This document shows positions 1-7,192 of a DNA stretch of 13,726 nucleotides, piece after piece; position 1 is the stretch's first letter; every line of letters begins with the position of its first letter. The position numbers and the translations under genes were made by a program. The notes under the pieces are model-generated. The model did no database searches and was not told the DNA's origin. It saw only the letters and a list, made by a program, of their open reading frames with translations. The DNA is taken from contig CALDNB010000109.1 of assembly GCA_937914775.1 (NCBI GenBank), positions 1 through 13,726 of the forward strand, given 5' to 3'. The stretch comes from an uncultured Clostridia bacterium. GTDB taxonomy: Bacteria; Bacillota; Clostridia; Monoglobales; Firm-18.

Positions 1-2523
1 GTCTTGTGATTTAACAGTTATGGGAACTGTTAAAGTATATACAGTCTGATAGTTTAAATCCGCGTGACCAAATGTTGCAGTTTTATTGCCGTTTGACATA
101 GTAACATCAAGATCGACAGGACTTTGGCCATCTCCCACCAAAGTCACATTTGCAAGAGAGTCTTCATTCATAGATTTGTTGAATGTAACTGAAATTTCTT
201 TATCAAGTTCAACCTCTGTTGCACCATCTGTAAACGATATTTCTTTTACTTCAGGCGCTGCATCTGCCGCCATTGTTGTAAAGGTTTTTGTATATTCTTC
301 TTCCATCGCAAAATAATCTTCTGACATTACAGATACAGGAACTGTAAGCGTATATGTTGCATTATTGTCAAGATTATCACAAATCAATGTCGCAGTTTTT
401 CCGTCTGCTGACAACTCAATGTTATCAATTGTAACAGCCACGGAGCCTTTCTTTAAAGTAATTCCTTCCAAGGTGTCTTCCATCATAGGCTCTGTAAATG
501 TAATCGTTACAGCCTCGTCGGTTTCTATATTGGAAAGTGCGTCCACTGAAGTAAAGGCAACTTCAGGCGATGAATATTCAACTATTGCAACATTACCATA
601 TTTAGCAATTACATCAGGATAGCCTGCTGCATTGTTACAAGCTGCAGTGAATGTGATTTTGGCTAAATCAAAATCATAGTCGGGCACCATCTTCTGCCAG
701 CCGCCGTCATTACAGCCGCCGTTTACCGCAGTATATCTTGTGCCGTCGGAAATATAATTAACTATATATTTTTCGTTTTTAATATCAAACAAAATCTGAA
801 CTTTAATCGGTTTGCCTACCCAACGTGATAGAATGTTTGATATATTGCCTCGCGGTACTTCGTGAGCATTAACTACACCATCGTTACCTGTATCATAATT
901 AAGAAGCACGTTTTGAAATTCAGGATACTCAGTATAATTACTTGGTCTTAAGGCAACATAAGTATTATACTGGAACCCATAGTACTCTGAACCGAAGTTC
1001 AAACCAAAAATAGGCTTATTGTCACTGTTTGCAATACTGATATCGCCTGAATATTTACTGCCGTACTCAGAACTCTGGTAATAATCAAATTCTACCGCCA
1101 CGTAATCTTTTTCAGGACCTGCATAACCTGTAAAGGGAACAGACAAATTGGTGTAGTTGGAACCAACAGCACCACCGTAGTTCTGCGGTCTTGTAAACAT
1201 AATTCCGCCTTCTCTGAATTCAACTTTTGAACCCTTTTTGTTGTCTCTGTCGCCTAATGCTCCGGTACCACTGGCATCGGTTTGTACTCCGCCCACAAGT
1301 TCTTTAATAAGAGCGCCCCAACCTGCTCTGCCTTCCATAACGTCCCAATCTGTTCTTGTGTCAAAATCTTCAAACCACACAACGTTTTCGTGCTGTGCTG
1401 TTTTACTGATAGTTGTAAATGTGTATGTAGCGCCCTCGACAGCACCGTATGTTGAAGACAAAACAGTGTCAGGTATGCTGAGCACATAAGTTGTATTATA
1501 TTCAAGCGGTACATGTGAGAAATACGCCGCAAGTCTGTCTGTTGATAAAGCAGGAGTAACCGCAATCTGAGTACCGTTAAGACCGCCTTTATACAACTTC
1601 ACTCCTGAAAGAGACGCAAAGTTCATAGGTGTATCAAAAACGACTTTTAATGATTCGGTAAGTCCCATTCCTGTTTCAACTATAGTTGTAGATTCAATAT
1701 GAGGAGTTACGCGTTCTTCAGGGAACTCATCATAAGAAGTTAATGCAAAATTATCAAAAGTCATTGTAACGGGGGCGCCGTTATTTTCAGTTTCGTTATC
1801 ACAAGCAAGAGTAAATCTTATAATATTAAGGTCAAATCCGCCACTTGTAAGTGTTCCTGCTGAAACTGATGGAATAGCAACAGGCGTTTCGAAAGCTTTT
1901 ACTGTATTCTCGCCTTCAGGAGTATAATAGACAGTATATGTGTCATCATTCAAGTCAAACAAAAGTCTTACGCTTACAGTCTTACCCACAAATACGTCTG
2001 CAGGAGCAATGTTTTTATCGGCAGCGTTGAATTGACCTTCGTTACCGTTTATATATCTTAAACCTCTTGTCTGGTTACCAAAACCAAAACCTACTAATTC
2101 TTTACCTGCATCATTAATCAAAAGTATATTTGCATAAGGGTTATCACCAACCCAGTCTATGTTTTGTTTGTAATCAAAATCAAATGCCAGATAGCCGCTG
2201 TCTGGAAGTTCAACAGCATCCAACGAAGGTGCCATTCTTACATAGTCTGTTGAAATAGACGTTCCTGCCAACTGATTTTTGGTTATAACCAGTTTGCCAC
2301 CGTCAACTGCAACGCTATTTGCATTTTTGTAAGTATCTTTATCTTGCGCACCCCATAAAGTAACACCCCATGGTGAACTTTCAAGACCTTCAAAATCTTC
2401 GCTCCACAAAACAGTACCTGCATCTTCGGCTGAAACGGGCAATGTAAACGTAATCATAGTAGTTAAAACTGCCAACATCACAACAAAAGATAAAATTCTT
2501 TTTCCTTTAAAATTAGTCATCAT
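1..2523 (-). CDS. Large exported multi-domain surface protein with duplicated beta-rich modules and Big_5 domains (C-terminus beyond window)
   Basis: Open for 841 codons and still open at the left edge, so the C-terminus is missing. I translated it by hand from an ATG-ATG pair; the first ATG has GGAG six bases upstream. Residues 1-32 form a signal peptide (basic start, hydrophobic core, likely cleavage after VSA). Module A (about 36-262) starts with WSEDFEG and ends with TFDNFAL. A Big_5/SbsA-type Ig-like domain follows (about 274-371, ending TYTFTT). Module B (about 382-650) is a diverged copy of A. Two more Big_5 domains follow (about 653-750 and 756 onward), with the typical FTEPM and FNKSM strands. 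No catalytic motif is visible. Big_5 domains are common in S-layer and extracellular carbohydrate-active proteins; the modules could be lectin-like or carbohydrate-binding folds, but this is inference. It is the last visible gene of the dockerin/cohesin operon, 10 bases after the previous stop. A missing C-terminal SLH or dockerin domain is possible. Confidence 0.88.
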   Translation of the reverse strand, partial: MMTNFKGKRILSFVVMLAVLTTMITFTLPVSAEDAGTVLWSEDFEGLESSPWGVTLWGAQDKDTYKNANSVAVDGGKLVITKNQLAGTSISTDYVRMAPSLDAVELPDSGYLAFDFDYKQNIDWVGDNPYANILLINDAGKELVGFGFGNQTRGLRYINGNEGQFNAADKNIAPADVFVGKTVSVRLLFDLNDDTYTVYYTPEGENTVKAFETPVAIPSVSAGTLTSGGFDLNIIRFTLACDNETENNGAPVTMTFDNFALTSYDEFPEERVTPHIESTTIVETGMGLTESLKVVFDTPMNFASLSGVKLYKGGLNGTQIAVTPALSTDRLAAYFSHVPLEYNTTYVLSIPDTVLSSTYGAVEGATYTFTTISKTAQHENVVWFEDFDTRTDWDVMEGRAGWGALIKELVGGVQTDASGTGALGDRDNKKGSKVEFREGGIMFTRPQNYGGAVGSNYTNLSVPFTGYAGPEKDYVAVEFDYYQSSEYGSKYSGDISIANSDNKPIFGLNFGSEYYGFQYNTYVALRPSNYTEYPEFQNVLLNYDTGNDGVVNAHEVPRGNISNILSRWVGKPIKVQILFDIKNEKYIVNYISDGTRYTAVNGGCNDGGWQKMVPDYDFDLAKITFTAACNNAAGYPDVIAKYGNVAIVEYSSPEVAFTSVDALSNIETDEAVTITFTEPMMEDTLEGITLKKGSVAVTIDNIELSADGKTATLICDNLDNNATYTLTVPVSVMSEDYFAMEEEYTKTFTTMAADAAPEVKEISFTDGATEVELDKEISVTFNKSMNEDSLANVTLVGDGQSPVDLDVTMSNGNKTATFGHADLNYQTVYTLTVPITVKSQD

Positions 2524-2533
2524 ACTCTTCTCC

Positions 2534-4879
2534 TTATTTACCTATTAAGGTCAAAATTCTGCTTATTGTTACTGCACTTTCTGCACGACTTGCATTATCA
2601 AGAGGAGCAAACATATCGTTTCCTTTACCATTGATAATTCCGTGAGATGACAATAACGCTACCGCATCTTTTGCCCAATCGCTTACTTTATGCGCATCTG
2701 CAAAAGTTTTACTTTCTTTGTCTTCAAGTTCGTACGCCTTAAGTGCTCTTGAAAGCATTACGCACATTTCTTCTCTTGAAATTGTATTGTTAGGTCTGAA
2801 AGTATTGTTTTCATAACCAGTTACAATTCCGTTTGATACTGCAATATCAACATACTGCTTATACCATTCTGACGGATTAACGTCACTGAATGTTGTTACT
2901 TTATCGCTGTTTAATGCTAGTCCGAAAGATGCAACAACAAGTTTTGCAAACTCTGCTCTTGTCACACTCTTTTCAGGCTCAAATGTTGTATCGCTTGTAC
3001 CGCTAACGATACCTTTTGTAACTAATTTATCTATAGCGTCAAGAGCCCAGTCATATCCTTTTAAATCTTTGAATTTACCGCTTGGTCTTGATGGTGTTAC
3101 GGGGGTAGTAGGGGTAGTCGGCTCTGTGGGTTCAGCGGGTTCTTCCTGAGCACCGCCACCACCGGCGCCGCCGCCTCCGCCGCCACCGCCGCCTCCGCCG
3201 CCGCCACCGCCGTCGGAGTAAGAAACGTTAATGGTATATACTTTTTCACTTCCGTCAACTGCAGTTACTGTTATGGTAACCACATTCTTTTTACCGCTTA
3301 AAAATCTGTCAGGTTTTACGATATCCACCTCTGCATCATCATTGCTTGGTGTTGCAGTTATCTCGGGCACTGCACTTGTCTTTGCCGTACCCAAATACTG
3401 TGTAACATTTTTATCAAAGGCAGGTGACAACACAATGTTTCCGAAGGACAACGCTTTTAGTGTATTATCATCGTCTGCTGCAGGAGGCTCTTCTTCAGCC
3501 GGTGCCTCATAGGTTATTTCCACAACATAACGTTTTTGCTCACCATTTAATGCTGTAACTGTAATTGTGATTATATTCTGACCTGCTGTAAACTGCGCAG
3601 GTTTTACTATATTAACTGTAACACCGTCAACTGTTGGTGTTGCAATTATCTCAGGTACTGTTGCCGAATCAGTAGTACCAGTATATGAAACAGTTTCACT
3701 TGAGAATGCAGGAGTCAGAGGAATAGTACCTACCGACAATGCACTAAGTGTATTATCTCCCAACGCTGCAGGAGGTGTATATGTAACTGTTACTGTATAT
3801 GTTCTTGCCGCTCCGTTTAGTGCTGTAACTGTAATTGTAATTATGTTCTCACCTACTGCAAACTGTACAGGTTTTACAATGTTGACTGCGGCACCGTCAA
3901 CTGTCGGTGTTGCAGTAATTACAGGTACGGTATCAGATTCTGTTGCCGCTGTGTATGAAAGTGTTCCGCTTGTAAATGCAGGGGACAATGCAAGACCTTC
4001 CAATGTCAGGGCACTAAGAGTATTGTCACCAAGATAAGCAGGGGGCACTTCTTTTGTAATAACTACTGTATAATCTTTGTAAGTAACACCGTCTTCCGCC
4101 ACACATTTTACAACGAAAGTGTTTTCACCGGCTACAAGGTTTTTAACACCTGTTGTTCCTGATGCAACTGATGCATAAGCGTCTGTTGCAGTTGCCGCAA
4201 GTGTCACAGACTGTGTTTCATAAGGAACGGTTGCTGTATAAGAATACACTCCTGAATCAAATGCAGGTGACAAAACTGCAGGAGATGCTGTTAACGAACT
4301 TAAAGATGCATCTGTATTCTTTACAAATTTGATTTGCGCATCTTCGCAATCGATATGTCCTTTTGAAACTTTATATTCAGTATTTGACAAGCCGTTTAAT
4401 ATTATTTCATCAAATGTAACTTCGGAATTTTCGGTAACTCCTGATTTTCTTTTAAATATCAGTGTTACAAGTGTTGGATTTGCATCAAATGACTGTTGTC
4501 TGAAAGAACGGGCACCTGAAGAAGAATCAGTAAAAATCACGCTTCCGCCACCATTTTGGTTGATAGCGGTTACATTTTTATTCCATGTAGCATTTGCGAG
4601 CGTACCTGTATCTGTTTTATATAACTTCATTGCTCTTTTTGCATCTACAAATTCCAGTTTTGTTTTATCAAAAGAGAAATCAATCTGTACGCCTTTTATT
4701 GCTGTGTCAACTATATTGGAAATAGTCAACGGAACAGAAATTTCTCCGTTTGCAGCAACATTTGTTGCATTAATTGTACCTGTTGTAACTGTAACAACTG
4801 CCGCAGCGCTTACGCAAAAAGATAAACCAATTACGGAAACTGCAATTGCAAGTATCAGTGCTAAAATTCTTTTCATCAT
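2534..4879 (-). CDS. SLH-anchored surface protein with cohesin-like domain and four cadherin-like repeats
   Basis: 781 residues, complete. Residues 1-27 are a signal peptide. Residues 28-180 look like a cohesin domain: alternating strands with IKGVQIDFSFDKTKLEF, GSVIFTDSS and VTFDEIILNG at the places expected for the family. Four cadherin-like beta-sandwich repeats (Pfam PF12733 type) follow at about 190-277, 285-368, 375-458 and 470-555, each with an LxxLTxxxxxLSPAF start and a YTVxVTY end. Then comes a linker of 15 Gly, Ala, 4 Gly and a Pro/Thr-rich stretch (556-601). Three SLH domains (602-657, 658-718, 719-781) close the protein, with VTRAEF, ISREEM and ASRAES motifs. SLH domains bind pyruvylated secondary cell-wall polymer, so the cohesin should face outward. 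The layout resembles single-cohesin anchoring proteins such as OlpA of Clostridium thermocellum, with extra spacer repeats. Start: ATG-ATG with AAGGAG ten bases before the first; that site overlaps the upstream stop. Its partner is plausibly the dockerin protein encoded just upstream. Confidence 0.93.
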   Translation of the reverse strand: MMKRILALILAIAVSVIGLSFCVSAAAVVTVTTGTINATNVAANGEISVPLTISNIVDTAIKGVQIDFSFDKTKLEFVDAKRAMKLYKTDTGTLANATWNKNVTAINQNGGGSVIFTDSSSGARSFRQQSFDANPTLVTLIFKRKSGVTENSEVTFDEIILNGLSNTEYKVSKGHIDCEDAQIKFVKNTDASLSSLTASPAVLSPAFDSGVYSYTATVPYETQSVTLAATATDAYASVASGTTGVKNLVAGENTFVVKCVAEDGVTYKDYTVVITKEVPPAYLGDNTLSALTLEGLALSPAFTSGTLSYTAATESDTVPVITATPTVDGAAVNIVKPVQFAVGENIITITVTALNGAARTYTVTVTYTPPAALGDNTLSALSVGTIPLTPAFSSETVSYTGTTDSATVPEIIATPTVDGVTVNIVKPAQFTAGQNIITITVTALNGEQKRYVVEITYEAPAEEEPPAADDDNTLKALSFGNIVLSPAFDKNVTQYLGTAKTSAVPEITATPSNDDAEVDIVKPDRFLSGKKNVVTITVTAVDGSEKVYTINVSYSDGGGGGGGGGGGGGGGAGGGGAQEEPAEPTEPTTPTTPVTPSRPSGKFKDLKGYDWALDAIDKLVTKGIVSGTSDTTFEPEKSVTRAEFAKLVVASFGLALNSDKVTTFSDVNPSEWYKQYVDIAVSNGIVTGYENNTFRPNNTISREEMCVMLSRALKAYELEDKESKTFADAHKVSDWAKDAVALLSSHGIINGKGNDMFAPLDNASRAESAVTISRILTLIGK
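3152..3211 (-). repeat. GC-rich glycine-codon tract encoding the poly-Gly linker
   Basis: Twenty codons, 15 Gly, one Ala and four Gly, nearly all GGC with GGT or GGA at intervals. The GC-rich block stands out sharply in an AT-rich gene. It encodes the flexible hinge between the last cadherin-like repeat and the Pro/Thr linker before the SLH domains. Such in-frame triplet tracts can change length by slippage without breaking the frame. Confidence 0.9.
3551..3940 (-). repeat. Long imperfect direct DNA repeat, 270-base offset, encoding cadherin-like repeats 2 and 3
   Basis: The stretch at about 3551-3670 recurs at about 3821-3940 with only scattered substitutions; both copies share tgctgtaactgtaattgt and acaccgtcaact or gcaccgtcaact. 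The 270-base offset equals 90 codons, the domain period. The matching protein segments share NIVKP, QF and NIITITVTALNG. This is internal domain duplication within the coding sequence, more recent than that giving repeats 1 and 4, which are more diverged. Confidence 0.8.
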
Positions 4880-4893
4880 AATTATTTTTCTCC

Positions 4894-5757
4894 TTATCTG
4901 TTAAGCGCCGGTATATCTGTTATGTTTCCGTTAATATAATCGTACAATAATGTTATATCAGTAATATTAATCAGTCCGTCTCCATTGAAGTCAGAACACA
5001 TATTAACAATTTCAGTAAATGATGAACCGCTTATAATTTTGCTGATAATATTTGATATATCAGAAGAGGTAATGGCGCTGTCGCCGTTTGAATCCCCGAT
5101 AATCAATTCCTGATTTTCTCCGTTTGCAGTAATAAATTCAGGGTTTGCGCTGTCATAATTATCTACAACAGCAATATATTTATTAACTGCTCCGTCGTTT
5201 GCAACTTTGTACATCTGCTGTCCGCCAATCTTTACAACGGCTTCGTCCGGCAATGTGTTTTCCGTTGTAACAATCAGAAGTGTTTTGCCTGACAATCCAA
5301 AGGCATTGGTTACTTCAGAAACATTAACCTGACCTGTTTCATCTCCTGATACAAAGGTATATGTTTTGTCGGCAGGCTGAAGCATACTTGATGAGCCGAG
5401 TTTTACAAACAGTTTGTTATTCTGAACAAAGTCTTTGTCCAGTAGAAAAGTAAAGGAATTACTTTCAGACGTTATAGGTTGCTGGTCTATGTAAGCAATG
5501 TTAATTGGCTTGTCTGTTTCCACAGAGTCAAACTGAATCGTATCAGTCCCTGTCAGCACAAGCATAGTAACCTGTTCTCCCTGTTCATAAGATGACACGG
5601 TATAGTTAACTGTGATTTTGTAATCCTCTCCGCCGTTCTCCTCTGTAAAGGTAATTCTGCCATAATTAACAGTTGCAGCACAGACAGAAAACGAACCGAT
5701 TGCAACTATAATAAAACTTAATAATAATGATAAAACTAAGTACTTATTCTTCAACAT
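4894..5757 (-). CDS. Exported protein with C-terminal dockerin domain
   Basis: 287 residues. Residues 1-27 are a signal peptide (KNK start, long hydrophobic core, cleavage near VCA-AT). Residues 28-215 are beta-rich and look Ig-like, but I do not recognise the family and see no catalytic motif. Residues 221-280 are a dockerin: two calcium loops of the D-x-N-G-D-x-x-I-x-x-x-D pattern, at D222-D233 and D256-D267, each followed by a short helix. Loop positions 10-11, which set cohesin specificity in the family, are Ser-Ser in the first copy and Ile-Thr in the second, so the two faces differ. Dockerins attach proteins to cohesins, and the next gene, 14 bases downstream, encodes a cohesin-like SLH protein. 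Start: ATG with GAGGGG eight bases upstream. It is first in the three-gene surface operon. The function of the N-terminal region is unknown. Confidence 0.9.
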   Translation of the reverse strand: MLKNKYLVLSLLLSFIIVAIGSFSVCAATVNYGRITFTEENGGEDYKITVNYTVSSYEQGEQVTMLVLTGTDTIQFDSVETDKPINIAYIDQQPITSESNSFTFLLDKDFVQNNKLFVKLGSSSMLQPADKTYTFVSGDETGQVNVSEVTNAFGLSGKTLLIVTTENTLPDEAVVKIGGQQMYKVANDGAVNKYIAVVDNYDSANPEFITANGENQELIIGDSNGDSAITSSDISNIISKIISGSSFTEIVNMCSDFNGDGLINITDITLLYDYINGNITDIPALNR

Positions 5758-5797
5758 TGTCTATTCCCCTCATTATAAAATATAACCATACAAAATA

Positions 5798-5825
5798 ATT
5801 ATAACATAAATAGCGTTTTTTGCAA
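5798..5825 (-). promoter_or_regulatory. Candidate promoter of the dockerin/cohesin surface operon
   Basis: On the minus strand, TTGCAA (5820-5825) and a perfect TATAAT (5798-5803) are separated by 16 bases. The start would fall near 5791, giving a leader of about 34 bases before the ATG at 5757. It lies just after the htrA terminator, as expected for a new transcription unit. The -35 match is four of six bases. Confidence 0.55.
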
Positions 5826-5860
5826 CAGTTTTTAAAAAAATAGATTTTCGACAATATGAC

Positions 5861-5905
5861 GAAAAAAAACACACCTTTTTGTGAAACGTCACAAAAAGGT
5901 GTGTT
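5861..5905 (-). terminator. Rho-independent terminator after htrA
   Basis: Perfect 17-bp stem (5868-5884 with 5889-5905) and a four-base loop, followed on the minus strand by eight consecutive T (5862-5869, the first two of which also close the stem). The stem begins four bases past the htrA stop codon. It separates the htrA unit from the downstream surface-protein operon. Confidence 0.92.
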
Positions 5906-5909
5906 GCAG

Positions 5910-7142
5910 TTAATACTCGTAAGGCTTTTCCTCTCCAAGAACTACCGAAACTTCCATTTTTTCTCCGTCGCGCACTATTTCAAGGACTAATTCCTCCCCT
6001 GCTTTATGCGTGTTTTTAGCATTATCAAGGTCTGTTTTTCCTTTAACATCTTTACCGTCTGCTTTTACAATTACGTCACCTGCTTTGATTCCTGCTTTTT
6101 CCGCACCGCTGAAAGGCAATACTTCTATTACATAAACTCCTACAGGCAACTCATAAAACCTTGACATATCCTCTGTTATGTCTCTTGTGCTTATACCAAT
6201 CTGCGGTCTGCCTTTAATGTATCCCTGCCCTGTTAAAAGTTCGTTAATAATAGGCATTGCTTCATCTATAGGAATAGCAAAACCCATACCCTCGTATCCG
6301 TCAAGAGTAATTTTAACACTGTTAATTCCTATAACCTGTCCCGAACTGTTAACAAGCGGTCCACCCGAATTACCGGGATTTATTGCAGCATCTGTCTGTA
6401 TAAGATTATACTGTCTGCCCTCAACCGTCATTGTTCTGTTAAGAGCGCTTATACACCCTGTTGTTACAGAGCCTGAAAACTCAAGTCCCAGCGGATTGCC
6501 TATGGCTACTGCCAGTTCCCCTACATCAAGTTCTGAAGATTTACCTATTTCCATAACAGGAAGATTTTCTGCGGCGATTTTTATTACCGCCAAATCCGTC
6601 TTAACGTCCTGACCGATTACTTCTGCGTCGTACTCATCGCCGTTGCTTAAAAGTACGCTTATTCTTTTTGCGCCATCAATTACGTGCTGATTGGTGACGA
6701 TGTATCCGTCCTCTTTAACAATAAAACCTGAACCTGAAGATGCGCTTTCGCTTTGCCCGAAAAATGACACTACTGTTTTTACGCTGCTGATTCCAACTAC
6801 AGACGGACCTGCTTTTTTCACAACATCTGCAACAGAAACAGTATTACTATTGAATGTTACGTTACCTGCAGAATGCTGGACCAGTTGGGAGGGGCTATTG
6901 TTATTTCCTGCAAATTTAAGTCCTGCGCCAAAAATAACTGCGCCAACTATCATTCCCGCAACCGCTACTGAAGTATATTTCAAAAAAGTATGATTTCTTT
7001 TCTTCTTTTCTTTTTTTGGTGCAGGAGTAATATCTATAAAATCAGGTTTATAAACATCATCTCTCTTATGTTCGTATGGTTGCCAACTGTATGAATACTC
7101 CTGGTTGTCGTCCCCGGTTCTTTTATCAAAATCATCGTACAT
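5910..7142 (-). CDS. htrA: HtrA/DegP-family membrane-anchored serine protease with PDZ domain
   Basis: 410 residues from the ATG at 7142. Order: an acidic, charged cytoplasmic tail (1-54, ending in a KKEKKKR cluster), one membrane segment (about 55-77), a Ser/Asn-rich linker, a trypsin-like domain (about 100-305) and one PDZ domain (about 313-402). The catalytic triad is intact: His153 in TNQHV, Asp183 in TDLAVIKI and Ser259 in GNSGGPL. This is the standard Gram-positive HtrA plan, which degrades or refolds misfolded exported proteins on the outer face of the membrane. The frame also opens three codons earlier at a GTG (7151), but AAGGAG sits eight bases before the ATG and overlaps the GTG, so ATG is chosen. 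It follows a two-component system with no terminator between (65-base gap), and has its own extended -10 candidate. A strong terminator follows the stop codon. Confidence 0.95.
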   Translation of the reverse strand: MYDDFDKRTGDDNQEYSYSWQPYEHKRDDVYKPDFIDITPAPKKEKKKRNHTFLKYTSVAVAGMIVGAVIFGAGLKFAGNNNSPSQLVQHSAGNVTFNSNTVSVADVVKKAGPSVVGISSVKTVVSFFGQSESASSGSGFIVKEDGYIVTNQHVIDGAKRISVLLSNGDEYDAEVIGQDVKTDLAVIKIAAENLPVMEIGKSSELDVGELAVAIGNPLGLEFSGSVTTGCISALNRTMTVEGRQYNLIQTDAAINPGNSGGPLVNSSGQVIGINSVKITLDGYEGMGFAIPIDEAMPIINELLTGQGYIKGRPQIGISTRDITEDMSRFYELPVGVYVIEVLPFSGAEKAGIKAGDVIVKADGKDVKGKTDLDNAKNTHKAGEELVLEIVRDGEKMEVSVVLGEEKPYEY

Positions 7143-7150
7143 ATTACTCA

Positions 7151-7157
7151 CTCCTTT
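7151..7157 (-). promoter_or_regulatory. Ribosome binding site that fixes the htrA start
   Basis: AAAGGAG on the minus strand, eight bases before the ATG at 7142. Its last G is the first base of the alternative GTG codon (7149-7151), so the upstream start could not be used with this site. Confidence 0.8.
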
Positions 7158-7163
7158 AACTGC

Positions 7164-7172
7164 ATTATAGCA
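7164..7172 (-). promoter_or_regulatory. Candidate extended -10 promoter of htrA
   Basis: TGCTATAAT on the minus strand: a perfect -10 with the TG of an extended -10. I see no good -35 at 16-18 bases. Transcription would begin near 7157, at the edge of the ribosome site, so the leader would be very short. An alternative is TTCACA (7201-7206) with TACAGT about 18 bases on. The sites lie in the 65-base gap between the kinase and htrA. Confidence 0.45.
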
Positions 7173-7192
7173 TCAAACTGTACGCCGTTTTT

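Noticed and set aside
1254..1565. Minus-strand frame of 103 codons inside the large surface gene
   Set aside because: Out of frame with the 841-codon reading, which has duplicated domains and a signal peptide; this frame has low-complexity Leu/His/Gln-rich content typical of an off-frame reading.
3541..4040. Repeats suggestive of a CRISPR array or satellite
   Set aside because: The period is 270 bases, fully coding, and explained by protein domain duplication.
4800..4815. Possible lipoprotein signal (LSFC) in the cohesin-SLH protein
   Set aside because: Phe before Cys does not fit a lipobox, and the SLH domains already anchor the protein; ordinary signal peptidase cleavage after AAA is more likely.
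4329..4904. Plus-strand open frame of 191 codons
   Set aside because: It lies opposite the cohesin and signal-peptide part of a clear minus-strand gene, has no recognisable domain, and mirrors that gene's codon pattern.
5772..5777. TATAAT directly before the dockerin gene's ribosome site
   Set aside because: Transcription would start inside the ribosome site; the TATAAT at 5798-5803 with a -35 at 16 bases is better placed.
5744..5938. Minus-strand frame of 64 codons between htrA and the dockerin gene
   Set aside because: It runs through the htrA terminator hairpin and the operon promoter and has no ribosome site.
6178..6612. Plus-strand open frame of 144 codons
   Set aside because: Antisense to the HtrA protease domain, where the minus strand carries an intact catalytic triad; no motif of its own.
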